Assembly (NCBI GenBank): GCA_023424395.1
Contig: JAFADY010000018.1
Span: 24,253-88,252 of the forward strand
Length of the DNA stretch: 64,000 nucleotides
Origin: Bacteroidota bacterium
Lineage (GTDB): Bacteria > Bacteroidota > Bacteroidia > Bacteroidales > Dysgonomonadaceae
Reading direction: 5' to 3'
In this document: positions 62,821 through 64,000 of the stretch, in pieces
How the letters are laid out: each line of letters begins with the position of its first letter
How positions within the stretch are numbered: the first letter of the stretch is position 1
Notes under the pieces: generated by a model
The model's database searches: none
Told to the model about the DNA's origin: nothing
The model's input: the letters and a program-made list of their open reading frames with translations, nothing else
Position numbers and translations under genes: made by a program

Positions 62821-63242
62821 TGTTTTTTTGATTGTAAAGAAAGAAAGTGTGCAGCACATCTTTTGGTTAGTAACTAGTTAGTAACTAAAGAAAATTAACA
62901 TAAGATAACCATATTGACATAAATTAAGATGGAGCTATCGAAAAAACAGATTGGATATCTCAATACGAAAAATGGCGACAGAACCACATTTAAAATCAAA
63001 AAATAACTGTTTTGCGGTTTTTGAGTAAAATAAAAGTTTATGGAAAAATATATTTACAGCCTTTCAATAGTTGTTTTACGTTCAGGTTAAAAATCGGCTG
63101 ACAAACTTCGGTAAAATCGCGGAAATATTGAAGAAGGATAAAAACCACAAACGAATTTGAAATTTTATGCCTGTATTTATATATAGATCTAGCTATAGAT
63201 CTCATGAAATTAAATAATTTCTTTTTGTTATTATTAGCTGCT

Positions 63243-63291
63243 TAATGCAAAATGCAAGTTCTATATATAAATAGACTTGCATTTTGCATTA
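63243..63291. repeat. Perfect 17-bp inverted repeat
   Basis: TAATGCAAAATGCAAGT and its exact complement ACTTGCATTTTGCATTA are separated by 15 AT-rich bases. Each arm contains two ATGCAA units. It lies in the gene-free 62821-63663 region upstream of the primase module, next to tagatctagctatagatct repeats. It may be a replication origin, an integrase arm site or a terminator without a T tail. Confidence 0.7.
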
Positions 63292-63522
63292 GGCTAAAAA
63301 ATTGTTGCTAAATGATTTGTATATTATAAAAATTATATGTAGTTTCGAACCCTCGAATAGGGACCGCACATGCTATGCCAAAAGTGTTAAAATGGCTTAC
63401 TGTTTTAACAACCCAATTCGTAACCTATTGGTTTTATAGGTATATAAAAAATTGAAAATAAGACTGATACGGACTAGGTTCATTCCCCGTCCATACCGCT
63501 AAAAATCAAGTCAATACAACGC

Positions 63523-63558
63523 AAACCCTGAAAGCTAAGTGCTTTCAGGGTTTTTTCA
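63523..63558 (+). terminator. Strong terminator-like hairpin
   Basis: AAACCCTGAAAGC pairs with GCTTTCAGGGTTT across taagt and is followed by more T. No gene ends nearby on the plus strand, so the transcript it ends is unknown; it could come from a small RNA or from host DNA at the junction. Confidence 0.65.
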
Positions 63559-63663
63559 TTTTACTCTTCTACCAAATAATGCGGTTTTAAGCATCCTAAC
63601 CGTGGGGTTATCAGTGGGGGGATTTTATTCCTCCAAAAATCCCCCACTAAATGTGTTTTATTT

Positions 63664-63745
63664 CTCTATTTTTCAGCTAAAGTTTTACAGCTCCATATTA
63701 CGCGATATGAAAGCGGTGGAAGAAACGCTCAAGAAAATCGGCTAA
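63664..63745 (+). pseudogene. Second integrase C-terminal scrap
   Basis: Reads FYSSILRDMKAVEETLKKIG and a stop. It matches the tail of the integrase fragment at 19577 (VLDSSILCDMKAVEETLKKI), DNA nearly identical, in the other orientation. Upstream sequence is not integrase. Confidence 0.75.
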
Positions 63746-63920
63746 TTGCATATCAAATTTTTCATAAATGGTGCCAGGAAAAGCTACGATGCTAACCATA
63801 TCGTCGCGAAGTGTGAGTTTTCAATTCCATAAGTGGTTCAATTTTTCCAAACAGAGAGACTAATTTTTTTAAATTAACGTGAGTTCGGCCTAAGCGGCTC
63901 TCCATCTTTCTATATCTATA

Positions 63921-64000
63921 ATGTCTGTATTCGTATTAATCGAGGGCTTTTTCGGAAAGAATGAATATGCTGCCAAGGCTGCCAAAATGTTGATTACAAA
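63921..64000 (+). CDS. Possible gene start cut by the window end
   Basis: An open frame of 26 codons, MSVFVLIEGFFGKNEYAAKA..., runs off the window. It is too short to identify; the frame could also be chance. Confidence 0.25.
   Translation, partial: MSVFVLIEGFFGKNEYAAKAAKMLIT

Noticed and set aside
63340..63520. tRNA- or tmRNA-like 3' end (ttcgaaccctcgaatagg; ggttcattccccgtcc)
   Set aside because: No cloverleaf or full T-arm pairing could be built on either strand; at most a relic of an attachment site.

Overview
The window looks like a piece of a Bacteroidales genome (Bacteroides/Parabacteroides/Dysgonomonas-type; species not determinable). The evidence is a CTnDOT-type tra operon, families largely restricted to Bacteroidetes (DUF3408, DUF3872, DUF3945, DUF1896, DUF3244, BACON, RteC-like), SusC/OMP-type barrels with a carboxypeptidase-regulatory plug, and starts that lack strong Shine-Dalgarno sequences. 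Most of it is one integrative conjugative element (ICE) whose backbone is interrupted by cargo.

Layout. 1-10861 (minus strand): type IV secretion operon reading traA (ParA), DUF3408, traD, E, F, G, I, J, K, L, M, N, O, Q; traQ runs off the window. 10862-11442: intergenic control region with a degenerate taccatcg tandem repeat and a candidate oriT inverted repeat. 11443-15205 (plus): mobA, mobB relaxase, mobC coupling protein. 15207-16697: a two-gene DNA-methyltransferase unit followed by a scrap of a second mobC. 16774-19318: MerR regulator/DUF1330 divergent from a lipoprotein, an SDR oxidoreductase and DUF2798. 19577: a broken integrase end.

19920-39781 is an AT-rich island and the most interesting part. 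It has a membrane-anchored TPR/LuxR-type regulator, secreted proteins (DUF3244, an aerolysin-like lipoprotein, a four-blade WD40-like protein, a JAMM-motif lipoprotein and others), and then two parallel RiPP (ribosomally made, modified peptide) cassettes. Each cassette is: paired promoter boxes - long conserved leader - small GG-leader precursor - radical SAM enzyme - outer-membrane barrel. A single C39-peptidase ABC exporter and a short HlyD-like protein follow and probably serve both peptides. The same paired boxes, about 72 bp apart, occur in front of DUF3244 and both precursors, so the regulator, the secreted proteins and the peptides are probably one regulon.

39977-44290: two diverged copies of an RteC-like gene, each split at an identical A9 run. 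They flank a minus-strand pair of lipoproteins, one of which is a BACON-BACON-cholesterol-dependent-cytolysin-like protein without domain 4. 44471-55054 returns to ICE backbone: DUF3945 protein, topoisomerase III, DUF1896, and a 1999-residue methylase/MutS-I-like/SNF2-helicase fusion. 55184-64000 holds a DUF4143 ATPase, an IS91-family element with an accessory tyrosine recombinase, a DUF6876-like protein, a mobilizable-element module (two excisionase-like HTH proteins, Toprim/RepA-like primase-helicase, a further HTH protein), a strong inverted repeat, and a second scrap of the integrase end found at 19577.
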